Shown: piece after piece, positions 1 through 9,879 of the stretch
How the letters are laid out: the number at the start of each line of letters is the position of its first letter
Position numbering within the stretch: position 1 is the first letter of the stretch
DNA from: an uncultured Prevotellaceae bacterium
Lineage (GTDB): Bacteria > Bacteroidota > Bacteroidia > Bacteroidales > Muribaculaceae
Direction: 5' to 3'
NCBI GenBank assembly: GCA_900318255.1
Contig: ONJX01000005.1
Span: forward strand, 38,659-102,658
Length of the DNA: 64,000 bases
Notes under the pieces: generated by a model
Database searches by the model: none
Seen by the model: only the letters and a program-made list of their open reading frames with translations
Told to the model about the DNA's origin: nothing
Made by a program: the position numbers and the translations under genes

Positions 1-813
1 TTTGTTGTTCCTCCACTGAGCAATGAAGGATATATCGACACATTGCTGTCGATTTGCCTCGCCAACAATATTGGCATAGTTATTCCCACTATCGACACAG
101 AATTGCCACTGTTGGCCGCCAACAAGGAGCATTTTGCAAGCCATGGCATCAGTATCGTTGTGAGTTCACCTGAGTTTATTGAGAAGTGTTGCGATAAGAG
201 AGAAACGAATAAGATGTTTGAGGAGTACGATATACGCTCTCCTCGATGTGTTGATCCCGCGCACCCTGAGTTCCCGATGTTTGCCAAGCCCTATGATGGT
301 TCTATGAGCAAGAATCTGCATGTCATCAAGAGTGCTGATGACCTGAGCGAGAGCATAATCAACGACCCCAAGCTCATGTTCATGGAGTACATCGACATGA
401 GAGAGTACAGCGAGTTCACAGTAGATATGTATTACGGCCGCGACAATCACGTTAAGGCCATCGTGCCACGCGAGCGCATTGAGATTCGCAATGGAGAGAT
501 TAGTAAGGGCATAACCCGCAAGAATTACCTGGTTGATTTCCTGAAAGAACGGATGGAGCATTTGCCTGGAGTGGTAGGAACGGTATGCATCCAGCTCTTT
601 TACCGTCAGAGCGACAATGACATCATTGGTATAGAAGTCAACCCTCGTTTTGGCGGTGGCTATCCCATGAGCTTTCTCAGTGGCGCCAACTTTCCCAGAA
701 TGATAATCAAAGAATATGTAAATAAACAAACTCTCGATTACCGCGATGACTGGCATGACAACATGATGATTCTGCGTTATGATGCCGAGGTAATTGTTGA
801 ACCTCAAGCTTGA
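1..813 (+). CDS. ATP-grasp domain protein, 5' end cut by window
   Basis: The reading frame is open from base 1, so the gene begins upstream; an internal ATG lies at 43. The visible 270 codons look like the ATP-grasp half of a carbamoyl-phosphate-synthase-like ligase. Glycine-rich and acidic metal/ATP-binding stretches such as GIEVNPRFGGGYP near the C-terminus match the family pattern, in which Asn and Glu/Asp bind Mg-ATP. Such ligases join a carboxylate to an amine or thiol through an acyl-phosphate. The stop codon lies just before the glycosyltransferase start, and an HAD phosphatase follows, a grouping often seen in Bacteroidota surface-polysaccharide loci. The substrate cannot be read from the sequence. 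Family call is firm; role is inference. Confidence 0.8.
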   Translation, partial: FVVPPLSNEGYIDTLLSICLANNIGIVIPTIDTELPLLAANKEHFASHGISIVVSSPEFIEKCCDKRETNKMFEEYDIRSPRCVDPAHPEFPMFAKPYDGSMSKNLHVIKSADDLSESIINDPKLMFMEYIDMREYSEFTVDMYYGRDNHVKAIVPRERIEIRNGEISKGITRKNYLVDFLKERMEHLPGVVGTVCIQLFYRQSDNDIIGIEVNPRFGGGYPMSFLSGANFPRMIIKEYVNKQTLDYRDDWHDNMMILRYDAEVIVEPQA

Positions 814-824
814 TTTACCAAAGT

Positions 825-1847
825 ATGCTGTTAAGTATAATCATACCATTGTACAATTGTGCCGCCTACGTTGAGCGATGCATTCTATCCATCTATGACC
901 AGGGGCTCAACATTCAAGATTTCGAGGTGATTGCCATCAATGATGGCTCTATCGATGGTGGCGAGAAAATTGTTGAGAAACTTGCAAGGACACGCCCCAA
1001 CCTTATTCTGCTAAATCAAGAGAACAAAGGGGTGTCGGCAGTACGCAACCGTGGAGTGGAAGTGGCAAGAGGACGTTATGTGGAATTCCTCGATGCCGAC
1101 GATTACCTCATTCCATGTGGAATGTCAAGATTGCTTAAAACCGCAGTAGATAATGATGTTGACATTTTGGTGTTCAAAACGAAGAAGGTAGAAGACACTA
1201 TCGCACTTGGACTTCCTGAACCCGAAGAAGTTCTTGACAAGAATTACAAAGTGTCTCCAGTTTTGACTGGTCCTGAAGCCGAGACATATGAGTCAATGCC
1301 AGAGTACGTATTCTCAGTTAATTATCTGTTCGTGAGACGCCAGATGTATATAGACCACAATCTGCGTTTCGCCACCGACATAGCGTTCGGTGAAGACGGG
1401 ATTGTATCGATGCAGCTCTTCATCAACGCCAGGCGAGTGATAGTCACCGACTGTCTAGTTCACCGTTATGTGAAAAGAGGCTCGAGCTTGTGTAACTCTC
1501 GGGAGAAGAAGACTCAAGTAAACCGCATAAGATGCTACAAGAAGGCAGCAATAGAATTTCATCGCATTAACGAGGCCCATAAGGACCGTTCTTTACAAGG
1601 ATATGACTTGTATCGACAGCGCATAAATCTTTTCATTTTCTTCTATCTCTATGGAGCCATGAAGGACGATATTCCAAATTCCGAGCTGAAAGCCGGAATA
1701 AAAGAACTCAGAGAGCATGGTTTATACCCCATTGGCACATTTGAGCGTTTCGGCTACAGCGGTTTTAAAAATAAGTGCCTGATAGCTTTCTGCAACACAG
1801 GTTGGCTTTTCATATTGACCCACAGGATTCTACACCTATTTAGATGA
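825..1847 (+). CDS. Family 2 glycosyltransferase
   Basis: Inverting GT-A glycosyltransferase of about 340 residues that would move a sugar from a nucleotide sugar to a growing surface glycan at the inner face of the cytoplasmic membrane. The N-terminus has the typical strand and turn LLSIIIPLYNCAAYVERC, followed by INDGSIDGG for nucleotide binding and FLDADDYL for the metal-binding DxD-type motif; GEDG near residue 190 fits the acceptor or catalytic region. I start at the ATG at 825; a TTG at 810 would overlap the upstream stop. The 3' end overlaps the next gene by ATGA, so it is translationally coupled. The sugar specificity is unknown. Confidence 0.88.
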   Translation: MLLSIIIPLYNCAAYVERCILSIYDQGLNIQDFEVIAINDGSIDGGEKIVEKLARTRPNLILLNQENKGVSAVRNRGVEVARGRYVEFLDADDYLIPCGMSRLLKTAVDNDVDILVFKTKKVEDTIALGLPEPEEVLDKNYKVSPVLTGPEAETYESMPEYVFSVNYLFVRRQMYIDHNLRFATDIAFGEDGIVSMQLFINARRVIVTDCLVHRYVKRGSSLCNSREKKTQVNRIRCYKKAAIEFHRINEAHKDRSLQGYDLYRQRINLFIFFYLYGAMKDDIPNSELKAGIKELREHGLYPIGTFERFGYSGFKNKCLIAFCNTGWLFILTHRILHLFR

Positions 1848-2482
1848 AAGTCATAGTTTTTGACCTTGATGACACGCTTTACAAGGAGATAGATTTCTTA
1901 AAGTCAGCATATCGTGAGATTGTTGAGGCCATTGGCCATCCCGAGGCATTTGACTTTATGCTCGACTGTTATTTCCTTGGAGAGAATGCGTTTCAGTGTG
2001 TGATTGACAAGTACAATCTTTCTTCTACTGTTGAGCAGCTTCTTGTAATATACCGAAATCACAAGCCCAGCATTTCTTTAGACCCAAGCACTGTGGCCAC
2101 TCTTGATGTGCTGAAAGCGAGCGGGGCAATAATGTGCCTGCTCACTGATGGGCGTTCCGTCACACAGCGCAATAAGATTGAGGCACTCGGATTGGCACGT
2201 TGGTTCTCGCCTGACGACATCCTCATTTCAGAGGAATTCGGCCACAGCAAACCATCAATGGAATGTTATCAATATTTCCTTGACCGTTATCCGGACACTG
2301 AGTTCGTAGTTATAGGCGACAATCCAGCGAAAGATTTCATCACTCCCAATAAACTTGGGTGGACTACTATTTGCTTATGCTCCAATGGACAAAACATTCA
2401 TGATCAAAATCTTGAAGTTGAAAAGAACTATTTGCCAAAACATAGTATTAATAATCTGTCTGAAATAAAAAGATTTTGTTAA
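1844..2482 (+). CDS. HAD-superfamily hydrolase
   Basis: A 212-residue haloacid-dehalogenase-type phosphatase. Motif I is FDLDDTLY (Asp7 nucleophile, Asp9 acid/base), motif II is the LLTDGRS segment, and motif IV is VVIGDNPAKDF with the metal-binding Asp. A helical cap domain sits between motifs I and II. The start overlaps the glycosyltransferase stop (ATGA), so these genes form one operon with the ATP-grasp ligase. In this setting it probably dephosphorylates a sugar or a small building block for the same glycan, but that is inference. A hairpin with a T tract follows 26 bases after the stop and ends the operon. Confidence 0.85.
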   Translation: MKVIVFDLDDTLYKEIDFLKSAYREIVEAIGHPEAFDFMLDCYFLGENAFQCVIDKYNLSSTVEQLLVIYRNHKPSISLDPSTVATLDVLKASGAIMCLLTDGRSVTQRNKIEALGLARWFSPDDILISEEFGHSKPSMECYQYFLDRYPDTEFVVIGDNPAKDFITPNKLGWTTICLCSNGQNIHDQNLEVEKNYLPKHSINNLSEIKRFC

Positions 2483-2507
2483 TAGATTCGCCTTTACTTT
2501 AATTTCG

Positions 2508-2546
2508 CTCGCAATCACGATAAAATGGTTGCGAGTATTTTTTTCT
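2508..2546 (+). terminator. Rho-independent terminator of the polysaccharide operon
   Basis: Inverted repeat CTCGCAA (2508-2514) and TTGCGAG (2529-2535), followed by TATTTTTTTC. It sits just downstream of the HAD gene and reads on the plus strand. Confidence 0.75.
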
Positions 2547-2579
2547 TTAAATCGAATTTCTTAAAAAATCATAAGAATA

Positions 2580-2611
2580 TTTGTACATCTCAATTTTATG
2601 ATATAATTTTG
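2580..2611 (+). promoter_or_regulatory. Bacteroidota-type promoter before the orphan tRNA-like element
   Basis: TTTG at 2580-2583, a 20-base gap, then TAATTTTG at 2604-2611, an exact fit to the Bacteroidota primary promoter (-33 TTTG, -7 TAnnTTTG). Transcription would start near 2618 and run into the tRNA-like 3' half at 2699-2723. No gene of its own follows for 450 bases. The 582-base gap 2483-3064 otherwise holds only the terminator, this promoter, the tRNA fragment and AT-rich DNA. Confidence 0.55.
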
Positions 2612-2689
2612 CAATAGGTAAGAAAGGCTCTAGTGCTTCAAAAATAACTTAATTTGCTGATATTTAGCAAGTTGAGTGTTGCTGGCAGT

Positions 2690-2725
2690 GTTGAGGTGAG
2701 CAGTTCGAGTCTGCTATACTCCACA
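2690..2725 (+). other. Orphan tRNA 3' half (T arm and acceptor strand)
   Basis: A T stem AGCAG (2699-2703) and CTGCT (2711-2715) encloses a seven-base T loop TTCGAGT. It is followed by a seven-base acceptor strand ATACTCC and a discriminator A (2723), then CA. The matching 5' acceptor strand (GGAGTAT) and an anticodon arm are not found upstream, so this is not an intact tRNA. Such 3' halves are commonly the att copy left when an element integrates into a tRNA gene. It lies at the border between the polysaccharide operon and housekeeping genes, which fits that reading, but a degraded tRNA gene is also possible. Confidence 0.45.
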
Positions 2726-3064
2726 ACCAATATTTATATCGAATTGAGTATGAGAATTATACTTGATTTGTTGTTTTTTTGATCCCCTTAAAACTAACCT
2801 ATGATTGACCACTCACTTTCCAAAAGAGCACCAATTTTTGCGTGGGGAAATCTCATATATGTTGTAATAGTAGATGCAAGTGTGAGCATTAATAGTTGAA
2901 CGGCGACTTCTTTTTTTTTAATTTTTTAGGTATTATATGTGTAATAGTTTTGGCTGATTTTCAGTTTGTTATTATTTTTGTAATGATAAAAGTCGATTAT
3001 GGTAAATAGTTAGATGACATTATCATGGTCGTGATTATTAAAACATAATAAATAATATATTACT

Positions 3065-3571
3065 ATGGCAACAAAAGCAAATGTGACTATGGAATTCAGA
3101 CCAATGCGCCGGGGGCGTCAGCAGCTCTCCATTGAGGCTTGCAATGAAATATTGAGAAATGCTACGTCAGGCACGTTGGCTGTTCTTGGTGACGGTGATT
3201 ATCCCTATGCTGTGCCCTTGAGCTTCGTCTATGCTGATGGAATTATCTATTTCCACAGCGCAAAGAGTGGACACAAGATAGATGCTATTAGAAATCACGA
3301 CAAGGCATCGTTTTGTGTCATTGAGAAGGATGAAATTCATGGTGAGGAATATACCACCTATTTTAGTAGTGTTATAGCCTTTGGACGAATAACAATCGTA
3401 TCCTCTCCCGATGAGAAACTGGAAGGGGCAAAGCTCTTAGGCCGCAAGTACAATCCTGGCGATGAAACAGGCCTTACGCGCGAACTAGAGAAGGGTCTCG
3501 CCCACATGGAGTTGCTACGCCTCGATATTGAGCATCTAACTGGTAAGCGGGCCGTTGAGCTGCTTAAATGA
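3065..3571 (+). CDS. Pyridoxamine 5'-phosphate oxidase family protein (Nim-like)
   Basis: A 168-residue split-barrel flavin-binding protein of the PNPOx-like/NimA-type group. The N-terminal block RPMRRGRQQLS followed by a helix and GTLAVLGDGDYPYAVPLSF is characteristic, as is the IYFHSAKSGHK segment where FMN or a related cofactor binds, with His85-type contacts. Members reduce or bind flavin and F420-like cofactors; some (NimA-J) reduce 5-nitroimidazoles, but sequence alone does not show that here. It stands alone, with no Shine-Dalgarno site, as is usual in this phylum. TAGTTTTG at 2945-2952 is a possible -7 element with a long leader. Confidence 0.85.
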   Translation: MATKANVTMEFRPMRRGRQQLSIEACNEILRNATSGTLAVLGDGDYPYAVPLSFVYADGIIYFHSAKSGHKIDAIRNHDKASFCVIEKDEIHGEEYTTYFSSVIAFGRITIVSSPDEKLEGAKLLGRKYNPGDETGLTRELEKGLAHMELLRLDIEHLTGKRAVELLK

Positions 3572-3700
3572 GGTAAAGGCTATTAGTTCCTCCACTTTCC
3601 ACTGGTTGATGGTGCGAATGTCGGGGTTGACGGTCACGCCCACTTTCACCTTGCGGCGAGGGTCGTTCCTATGAAAACATTTTATATCGACCACAAGGAT
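3536..3700 (-). pseudogene. Possible remnant of a coding sequence, unknown family
   Basis: Read on the minus strand, one frame stays open for about 55 codons without a start codon and has a protein-like core (positions 3580-3670) reading RRKVKVGVTVNPDIRT then INQWKVEELIAF, with the codon use of neighbouring genes. Its 3' end runs antisense into the Nim-like gene and stops there. It has no promoter and lies downstream of the lpdA terminator. I do not recognise the family. It may be the tail of a gene lost by rearrangement, or chance. Confidence 0.25.
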
Positions 3701-3734
3701 AATGATATATTATTGAAATGCAAAAAATGGATAC

Positions 3735-3774
3735 CAAAAAACAAGGGGGCTGCATCTGTGTGCAAGCCCCCTTG
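3735..3774 (-). terminator. Terminator of the glycine cleavage operon
   Basis: On the minus strand CAAGGGGGCT and AGCCCCCTTG form a ten-pair stem with a GC-rich core, followed by GTTTTTTGG. It lies 27 bases past the lpdA stop. Confidence 0.85.
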
Positions 3775-3800
3775 ATTATAAGGGAAACGACCGTGTGGTT

Positions 3801-5147
3801 TTAGAACTGGCGGGCAGCTGCCATTACAACCTCGCTCAGGGTGGGGTGGCCGTGGATGGCGCTTGCCATCTGCTTGACGGTCATGCCAGCGTTCATGGCA
3901 GTGACAGCTTCCTGGATGAGGTCGGCGGCGTGTGGGCCACAGATGTGGCATCCCACTATTGTGAGATCCTCACTGCTGACGATGAGCTTTACCATTCCAT
4001 CGGTCTCGCCCATAGCCACCGCCTTGCCGTTGCTACGGAAGAACGACTTGGCAGTAACTACCTCGATACCTTGATCCTCGCACTGCTGCTCGGTGAGTCC
4101 CACCATAGCGAGCTCGGGTGTGGTGAACACGGCACTTGGCACTATGTCGAGCTTCACGTTGCTCTTCTCGCCCAGGATATGAGCCAGGGCCACGCTGCCC
4201 TGTGCGCTGGCTGCATGAGCGAGCATGCAGCGGCCATTCACGTCGCCAATGGCATAGATGCCCTCCACGTTGGTCATCATGTTGTCGTTAACCTCGATGC
4301 CACGACGGCTGGTTTCAACACCTGCTGCGTCAAGACCATCAGGCAGAACCGCCTGGCGTCCTACTGACATGAGCACACGCTCAGCTACTAAGCTCTTGGC
4401 CTTGCCCTTGTGGTCGAATGTTATCTCAAGCTGTCCGTCATCGGTCTTGTGGATGCCATTGACAGCGGCTTGCGTGAGTATGTTCACGCCACGCTTGCTC
4501 ATCACCGTCTTGAGGCGCTTGGCGATGTCTTTGTCGAACGGAGGCAGAATCTCTTTCATAAATTCTACCACCGTCACCTCAACGCCAAAGCTGCTGAACA
4601 CGCCGGCAAACTCCATGCCAATCACTCCACCGCCCACGATGCACAAGCTCTTGGGTAGCTCTTGCATGGCGAGGATGTCGTCGCTTGTCATCGCCAGGTC
4701 GGCACCCTCGATGGGAAGGCCACGGGGAATAGAACCAGTTGCAATGACGATTGCAGGAGCAGTATATTGCTCGCCGGCAACCTCAATGGTCTTGGCGTCA
4801 ATAAACTTCGCTTCTCCATTTACTACGGTGATGCCATCGCCACCCATGAGCATTGCCACGCCGTCGCGCAGTTGCTTAACTACTTCCTCCTTGCGTGAGA
4901 ATGCCGCACTGTAGTCAACAGTCACCTCGCCTGTGTTCACGCCAAACTGTGCAGCCTCGCGCACGGTGTTGATGACCTCGGCATTGCGGCACAGTGCCTT
5001 GGTGGGGATGCAACCGCGGTTGAGGCAAGTGCCACCCAGCATGTCGCGCTCCACAATCACCACTTGCTTGCCGTGGTGAGCGGCCTCGGCGGCCATCTCA
5101 TAGCCGCCAGGGCCTGCACCTATAATTATAATATCGGTTGAAATCAT
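3801..5147 (-). CDS. lpdA: Dihydrolipoyl dehydrogenase (L protein)
   Basis: FAD flavoprotein of 448 residues that reoxidises dihydrolipoyl groups with NAD+. The N-terminal FAD fold has GAGPGG at 9-14. The redox disulfide is Cys40/Cys45 in GGTCLNRGCIPTKAL. A second Rossmann motif for NAD (VGGGVIGMEFA) lies mid-protein and an FAD-binding YAIGDVNG follows. The C-terminal interface holds the catalytic pair His434/Glu439 in HGHPTLSE. It is the last gene of the gcv cluster; its start overlaps the gcvPB stop by four bases, so it most likely serves the glycine cleavage system as its L protein, though it could also serve other lipoyl complexes. Confidence 0.95.
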   Translation of the reverse strand: MISTDIIIIGAGPGGYEMAAEAAHHGKQVVIVERDMLGGTCLNRGCIPTKALCRNAEVINTVREAAQFGVNTGEVTVDYSAAFSRKEEVVKQLRDGVAMLMGGDGITVVNGEAKFIDAKTIEVAGEQYTAPAIVIATGSIPRGLPIEGADLAMTSDDILAMQELPKSLCIVGGGVIGMEFAGVFSSFGVEVTVVEFMKEILPPFDKDIAKRLKTVMSKRGVNILTQAAVNGIHKTDDGQLEITFDHKGKAKSLVAERVLMSVGRQAVLPDGLDAAGVETSRRGIEVNDNMMTNVEGIYAIGDVNGRCMLAHAASAQGSVALAHILGEKSNVKLDIVPSAVFTTPELAMVGLTEQQCEDQGIEVVTAKSFFRSNGKAVAMGETDGMVKLIVSSEDLTIVGCHICGPHAADLIQEAVTAMNAGMTVKQMASAIHGHPTLSEVVMAAARQF

Positions 5148-6626
5148 AATTCGTCAACGCTCAAGAGTTCACGATAAGTAACAATCTGCTTCAGGGCTGC
5201 CTTGGTGTCGTCGAGGCGACGCACTGGGGTATTGTGAGGAGCAGTCTTCACGAGCTCGGGATTATCTTTGGCCTCAATGGCAATCTTCTTCATTACCTCA
5301 ATGAACTCGTCGAGGGTCTCTTTGCTCTCGTTCTCGGGTGGCTCAATCATCATTGCCTCGTGGAACAGGAGAGGGAAGTAGATGGTGGGAGCGTGGAAGC
5401 CATAGTCGAGCAGGCGCTTGGCCACGTCGAGAGTGGTCACGCCTGTGCTCTTGTCCTTGAGGCCGTCGAAGACAAACTCGTGCTTGCACACACCGTCGAG
5501 GGGCAGTTCATAGTAATCTTTGAGCGACTCTTTCACATAGTTAGCGTTGAGCACAGCCAGAGGTCCCACGTTCTTAATCTCGTCACGACCCAGCGTGAGG
5601 ATATAGGCATAGGCGCGCATTATCACACCAAAGTTGCCCAAGAACCCGCTGATAGAGCCTAACGAGTCCTCGCCATCCTCGATGTGATACCAGTAGATGC
5701 CGTCGGCAATCTCCTCGCGGGTGACGCGTGGGTTGGGGAGGAACTTCTCCAAACCCTCACGCACTCCCACAGGACCGCTGCCAGGACCGCCGCCGCCATG
5801 AGGTGTTGAGAAGGTCTTGTGCAGGTTGATGTGCATGATGTCGAAGCCCAGGTCGCCAGGACGGCACTTGCCCAGCATGGGGTTGAGGTTGGCGCCGTCG
5901 TAGTACATCAAGCCGCCAGCCTCGTGCACGAGCTTGGCAATCTCGGCGATGTTGTGCTCAAAGATTCCCAGGGTGTTGGGGTTGGTCATCATCATGCCGG
6001 CGATGTTCTCGTCGAGAAGAGGCTTCAAGTCCTCCACATCGACGGTGCCGTCGGGACGGCTCTTGACAACTACCACCTCAAGGCCGCACACAGCAGCGCT
6101 GGCGGGGTTGGTGCCGTGAGCGCTGTCGGGGATGATAACTTTCACGCGGTTAGGGTTGCCGTTAGCAAGATGATAGCTGCGCATTACCATCAAGCCAGTG
6201 AGCTCGCCATGAGCACCGGCATAGGGGTTAAGGGTAAACTCTTTCAGGCCCGAAAGCTCGGCGAGCGAGTGCTGCAAGTTGTAATACACTGCGAGAGCGC
6301 CTTGCACGTTCTCCTCGTCTTGCAGAGGATGAAGGCCAGTGAACTCTGGCAGAGCGCACATCTGCTCGTTAATTTTGGGATTATACTTCATAGTGCACGA
6401 TCCCAGAGGATAGAAGCCTGTGTCAACACCAAAGTTGTTGTTGCTCATGTTGGTGTAGTGGCGCACCACGGTCATCTCGTCAACTTCTGGTAGGCAAGGA
6501 GCCTCTTGGCGCATTAGAGAAGTGGGCAGGTCGGCGAGTTTATACTCAGCGAGCTTGTTCTCGGGAAGGCTGTAGCCTTTGCGGCCCTCTTTTGAGAGCT
6601 CAAATATCAGTTTGCCATAGAAAGTG

Positions 6627-6634
<8 letters not shown>
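5144..6634 (-). CDS. gcvPB: Glycine dehydrogenase (decarboxylating) subunit 2
   Basis: C-terminal half of the split P protein, a PLP enzyme that decarboxylates glycine and passes the aminomethyl group to lipoyl-GcvH. The PLP lysine is Lys273 in HINLHKTFSTPHGGGGPG. The first Met of the conserved protein (MNNTFYGKL) is at 6634, giving 496 residues, the usual subunit length; an in-frame upstream Met at 6682 would add 16 unlike residues and lie deep in gcvPA. The start overlaps the gcvPA stop by eight bases, which points to coupled translation of the two subunits. Confidence 0.95.
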
Positions 6635-7982
<1,348 letters not shown>

Positions 7983-8020
7983 TGTTTGTTGTTAGGTGTG
8001 ATTTTGTTGTTTTTTAATTG

Positions 8021-8064
8021 AGAAAAGCCAAGGGCCAGGCACATCGGTGCCGGCCACTTGGCTT
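8021..8064 (-). terminator. Hairpin with T tract between gcvH and gcvPA
   Basis: On the minus strand AAGCCAAG..GGCC..GGCAC (8047-8064) pairs with its inverse at 8025-8042, followed by TTTTCT. It is a long GC-rich stem-loop that could end most transcripts after gcvH and so lower the amount of P protein mRNA, or protect the upstream mRNA. Confidence 0.65.
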
Positions 8065-8082
8065 AGATTGATGAGTTGTGTG

Positions 8083-8463
8083 TTACTCGTTGATGAAAGC
8101 CTTGTAGGCAGCTGCATCCATCAGGCCATCGAGCTCGCTCTTGTCGCTGAGCTCCACCTTGATGATCCAGTTCTCAAAAGCGTCCTTATTGATCAAGCCA
8201 GGCTCGTCGTCAAGAGCCTCGTTCACCTCAACCACGGTGCCGCTCACGGGGCTTACCAGGTCGCTGGCGGCCTTCACGCTCTCTACTGCGCCAAAGTCCT
8301 CGCCTGCCTCTACCTCGTCGTCCACCTCGGGCATGTCAACGTAAACCACGTTGCCAAGCTCGTGCTGTGCATAGTCGGTGATACCTACATAGCCAAAGTC
8401 GCCTTCAACTTTTACAAACTCGTGTGACTCGCTGTAATAGAGTCCGTCAATAATTTTACTCAT
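8083..8463 (-). CDS. gcvH: Glycine cleavage system H protein
   Basis: Small lipoyl carrier of 126 residues that shuttles the aminomethyl group between the P, T and L proteins. The lipoylated lysine is Lys64 in AVESVKAASDLVSPVSG, at the tip of the hybrid-motif barrel hairpin. The N-terminal SESHEFVKVEGDFGYVGITD matches the family. It lies after gcvT and before gcvPA. A lipoate ligase gene upstream in the same direction (lplA) could attach lipoate to it. Confidence 0.95.
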   Translation of the reverse strand: MSKIIDGLYYSESHEFVKVEGDFGYVGITDYAQHELGNVVYVDMPEVDDEVEAGEDFGAVESVKAASDLVSPVSGTVVEVNEALDDEPGLINKDAFENWIIKVELSDKSELDGLMDAAAYKAFINE

Positions 8464-8549
8464 AGTTGTATAAAAAATATGTTATGGAATATGTTTATGC
8501 TTTCCTAGTTATCTAGTTTACTTAACACTTAACACTCATTACTTATCAC

Positions 8550-9644
8550 TTACTTCTTGTAGCTCTTGTCGTGGAATTTCTTTTTAACGACAGTTGCGTC
8601 GAAGTATTTCTTGCGGATGTGAACCTTGAGGGCGGTGCCAAGCTTGCTATAGGCAGCATCGACGAGGGCCACAGCAATGCTCTTGTCAACCGAGATGCCG
8701 CGGTAGCCAGTGGTGACGTAGCCCACGGGCTCCTCGTTCTCGTTGCACACCTCATAGCCGTGACGAGGAATGGCCTTGTCGTGCAGTTCCAGGCCCACGA
8801 GTTTCTTGGGAGCGCCCTCGGCCTTTTGTTGTGCACACACTTCCTTGCCTATGAAGTCGTCCTTGTCAAGTTTCACAAAGAAGCCGAAACCTGCCATGAT
8901 GGGGGTGATGTCTTGTGTGAGCTCGTCGCCATAGAGTGGCAGTCCCACCTCAAAGCGCAGGGTGTCGCGGCAGCCCAGTCCGCAAGGCTGAACGCCAGCT
9001 TGGATGAGCATGTCCCACATGTCGCGAATGGTATCGTGGCTTGCATAAACCTCAAAGCCGTCCTCGCCAGTGTAGCCAGTGCGGCTCACAATCATCTTGT
9101 CGCCATTGTAGTCAACACACTTGAAGGTGTAGAAAGTGAGGTCGCTGCAGTCGAGGCTGAGCACTTCGAGCATAGTCTTCTCGGCCTCGGGACCTTGAAT
9201 GGCAATCTGACCGTAGCTCTCGCTTTGGTTGTCAACTTTCACGTCAAACTTAGCTGCCTGCTCGTTGATCCAAGCCACGTCCTTGTCGATGTTGGCAGCG
9301 TTGATAACGAGGAAGTAATCGTTCTCGCCCATAGTGTAAACCAGCAGGTCGTCAACGGTGCCGCCAGTGGGGTAGAGCATCATGCCATACTGGATGCCAC
9401 CCACCTCCATCTTGGTGATGTCGTTGGTGAAGATGTAGTTGACAAACTTTTGAGCCTCGGGGCCGGTGATGCGCACCTCGCCCATGTGAGAGACGTCAAA
9501 CACGCCAACAGCATTGCGCACTGCGTTGTGTTCCTCTACTATACCCTTGTACTGAATGGGCATATCAAAACCGCCAAAGGGGCTCATCAGGGCTCCCAAG
9601 GCCACATGCTTGTCGTGCAGACAAGTTACTTTGTTTTCACTCAT
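8550..9644 (-). CDS. gcvT: Aminomethyltransferase (glycine cleavage T protein)
   Basis: Folate-dependent enzyme of 364 residues that releases ammonia from aminomethyl-lipoyl-GcvH and makes 5,10-methylene-tetrahydrofolate. The N-terminus has FGGFDMPIQYKGIVEEH and VGVFDVSHMGEV, where the conserved Asp is the catalytic base; YTGEDGFEVY and GLGCRDTLRFEVGLPLYG are folate-site motifs. The last third forms the C-terminal beta-barrel. It leads the gcv operon; its 5' leader holds a long stem-loop at the predicted transcript start. An AT-rich spacer of 86 bases with short TTAACACTTA-type repeats separates it from gcvH. Confidence 0.95.
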   Translation of the reverse strand: MSENKVTCLHDKHVALGALMSPFGGFDMPIQYKGIVEEHNAVRNAVGVFDVSHMGEVRITGPEAQKFVNYIFTNDITKMEVGGIQYGMMLYPTGGTVDDLLVYTMGENDYFLVINAANIDKDVAWINEQAAKFDVKVDNQSESYGQIAIQGPEAEKTMLEVLSLDCSDLTFYTFKCVDYNGDKMIVSRTGYTGEDGFEVYASHDTIRDMWDMLIQAGVQPCGLGCRDTLRFEVGLPLYGDELTQDITPIMAGFGFFVKLDKDDFIGKEVCAQQKAEGAPKKLVGLELHDKAIPRHGYEVCNENEEPVGYVTTGYRGISVDKSIAVALVDAAYSKLGTALKVHIRKKYFDATVVKKKFHDKSYKK

Positions 9645-9703
9645 AATAGTTGTTTTAAGAGATATAAAGTAATATTAAATTGTTAATCAATTAGTTATGT
9701 TTT

Positions 9704-9750
9704 GAAAATAGAGGCTTGAGAACTCTGGAAGTGGAGCAAGCCTCATTTTC
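9704..9750 (-). promoter_or_regulatory. 5' leader stem-loop upstream of gcvT
   Basis: On the minus strand GAAAATGAGGCTTG (9737-9750) pairs with CAAGCCTC-T-ATTTTC (9704-9718): fourteen base pairs with one bulge and an 18-base loop. The -7 element TACTTTTG lies just upstream (9755-9762), so the stem would form the very 5' end of the gcvT mRNA. It may stabilise the message or act as a regulatory element. It does not resemble the tandem glycine riboswitch, which I looked for. Confidence 0.5.
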
Positions 9751-9754
9751 TCCA

Positions 9755-9762
9755 CAAAAGTA
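9755..9762 (-). promoter_or_regulatory. -7 element of the gcvT promoter
   Basis: TACTTTTG on the minus strand fits TAnnTTTG. No clear -33 TTTG is seen at the right distance. The predicted start near 9748 gives a leader of about 104 bases to the gcvT ATG. Confidence 0.45.
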
Positions 9763-9830
9763 CATAATAAAAATGAGATAAAATAATTTAAGCTAAAAAA
9801 ATTAATATTATTTATTAACAATCACAACAC

Positions 9831-9860
9831 AAAAAAACTCGCCACTATAGTATGGCGAGT
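9831..9860 (-). terminator. Terminator after the toxin gene
   Basis: On the minus strand ACTCGCCA and TGGCGAGT form an eight-pair stem, followed by TTTTTTTG. It separates the lplA/toxin-antitoxin transcripts from the gcvT promoter. Confidence 0.8.
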
Positions 9861-9879
9861 GATAATCATTCTATATTTA

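Noticed and set aside
9645..9879. Glycine riboswitch before gcvT
   Set aside because: The conserved core words and tandem aptamer layout are not present; only one long hairpin is seen.
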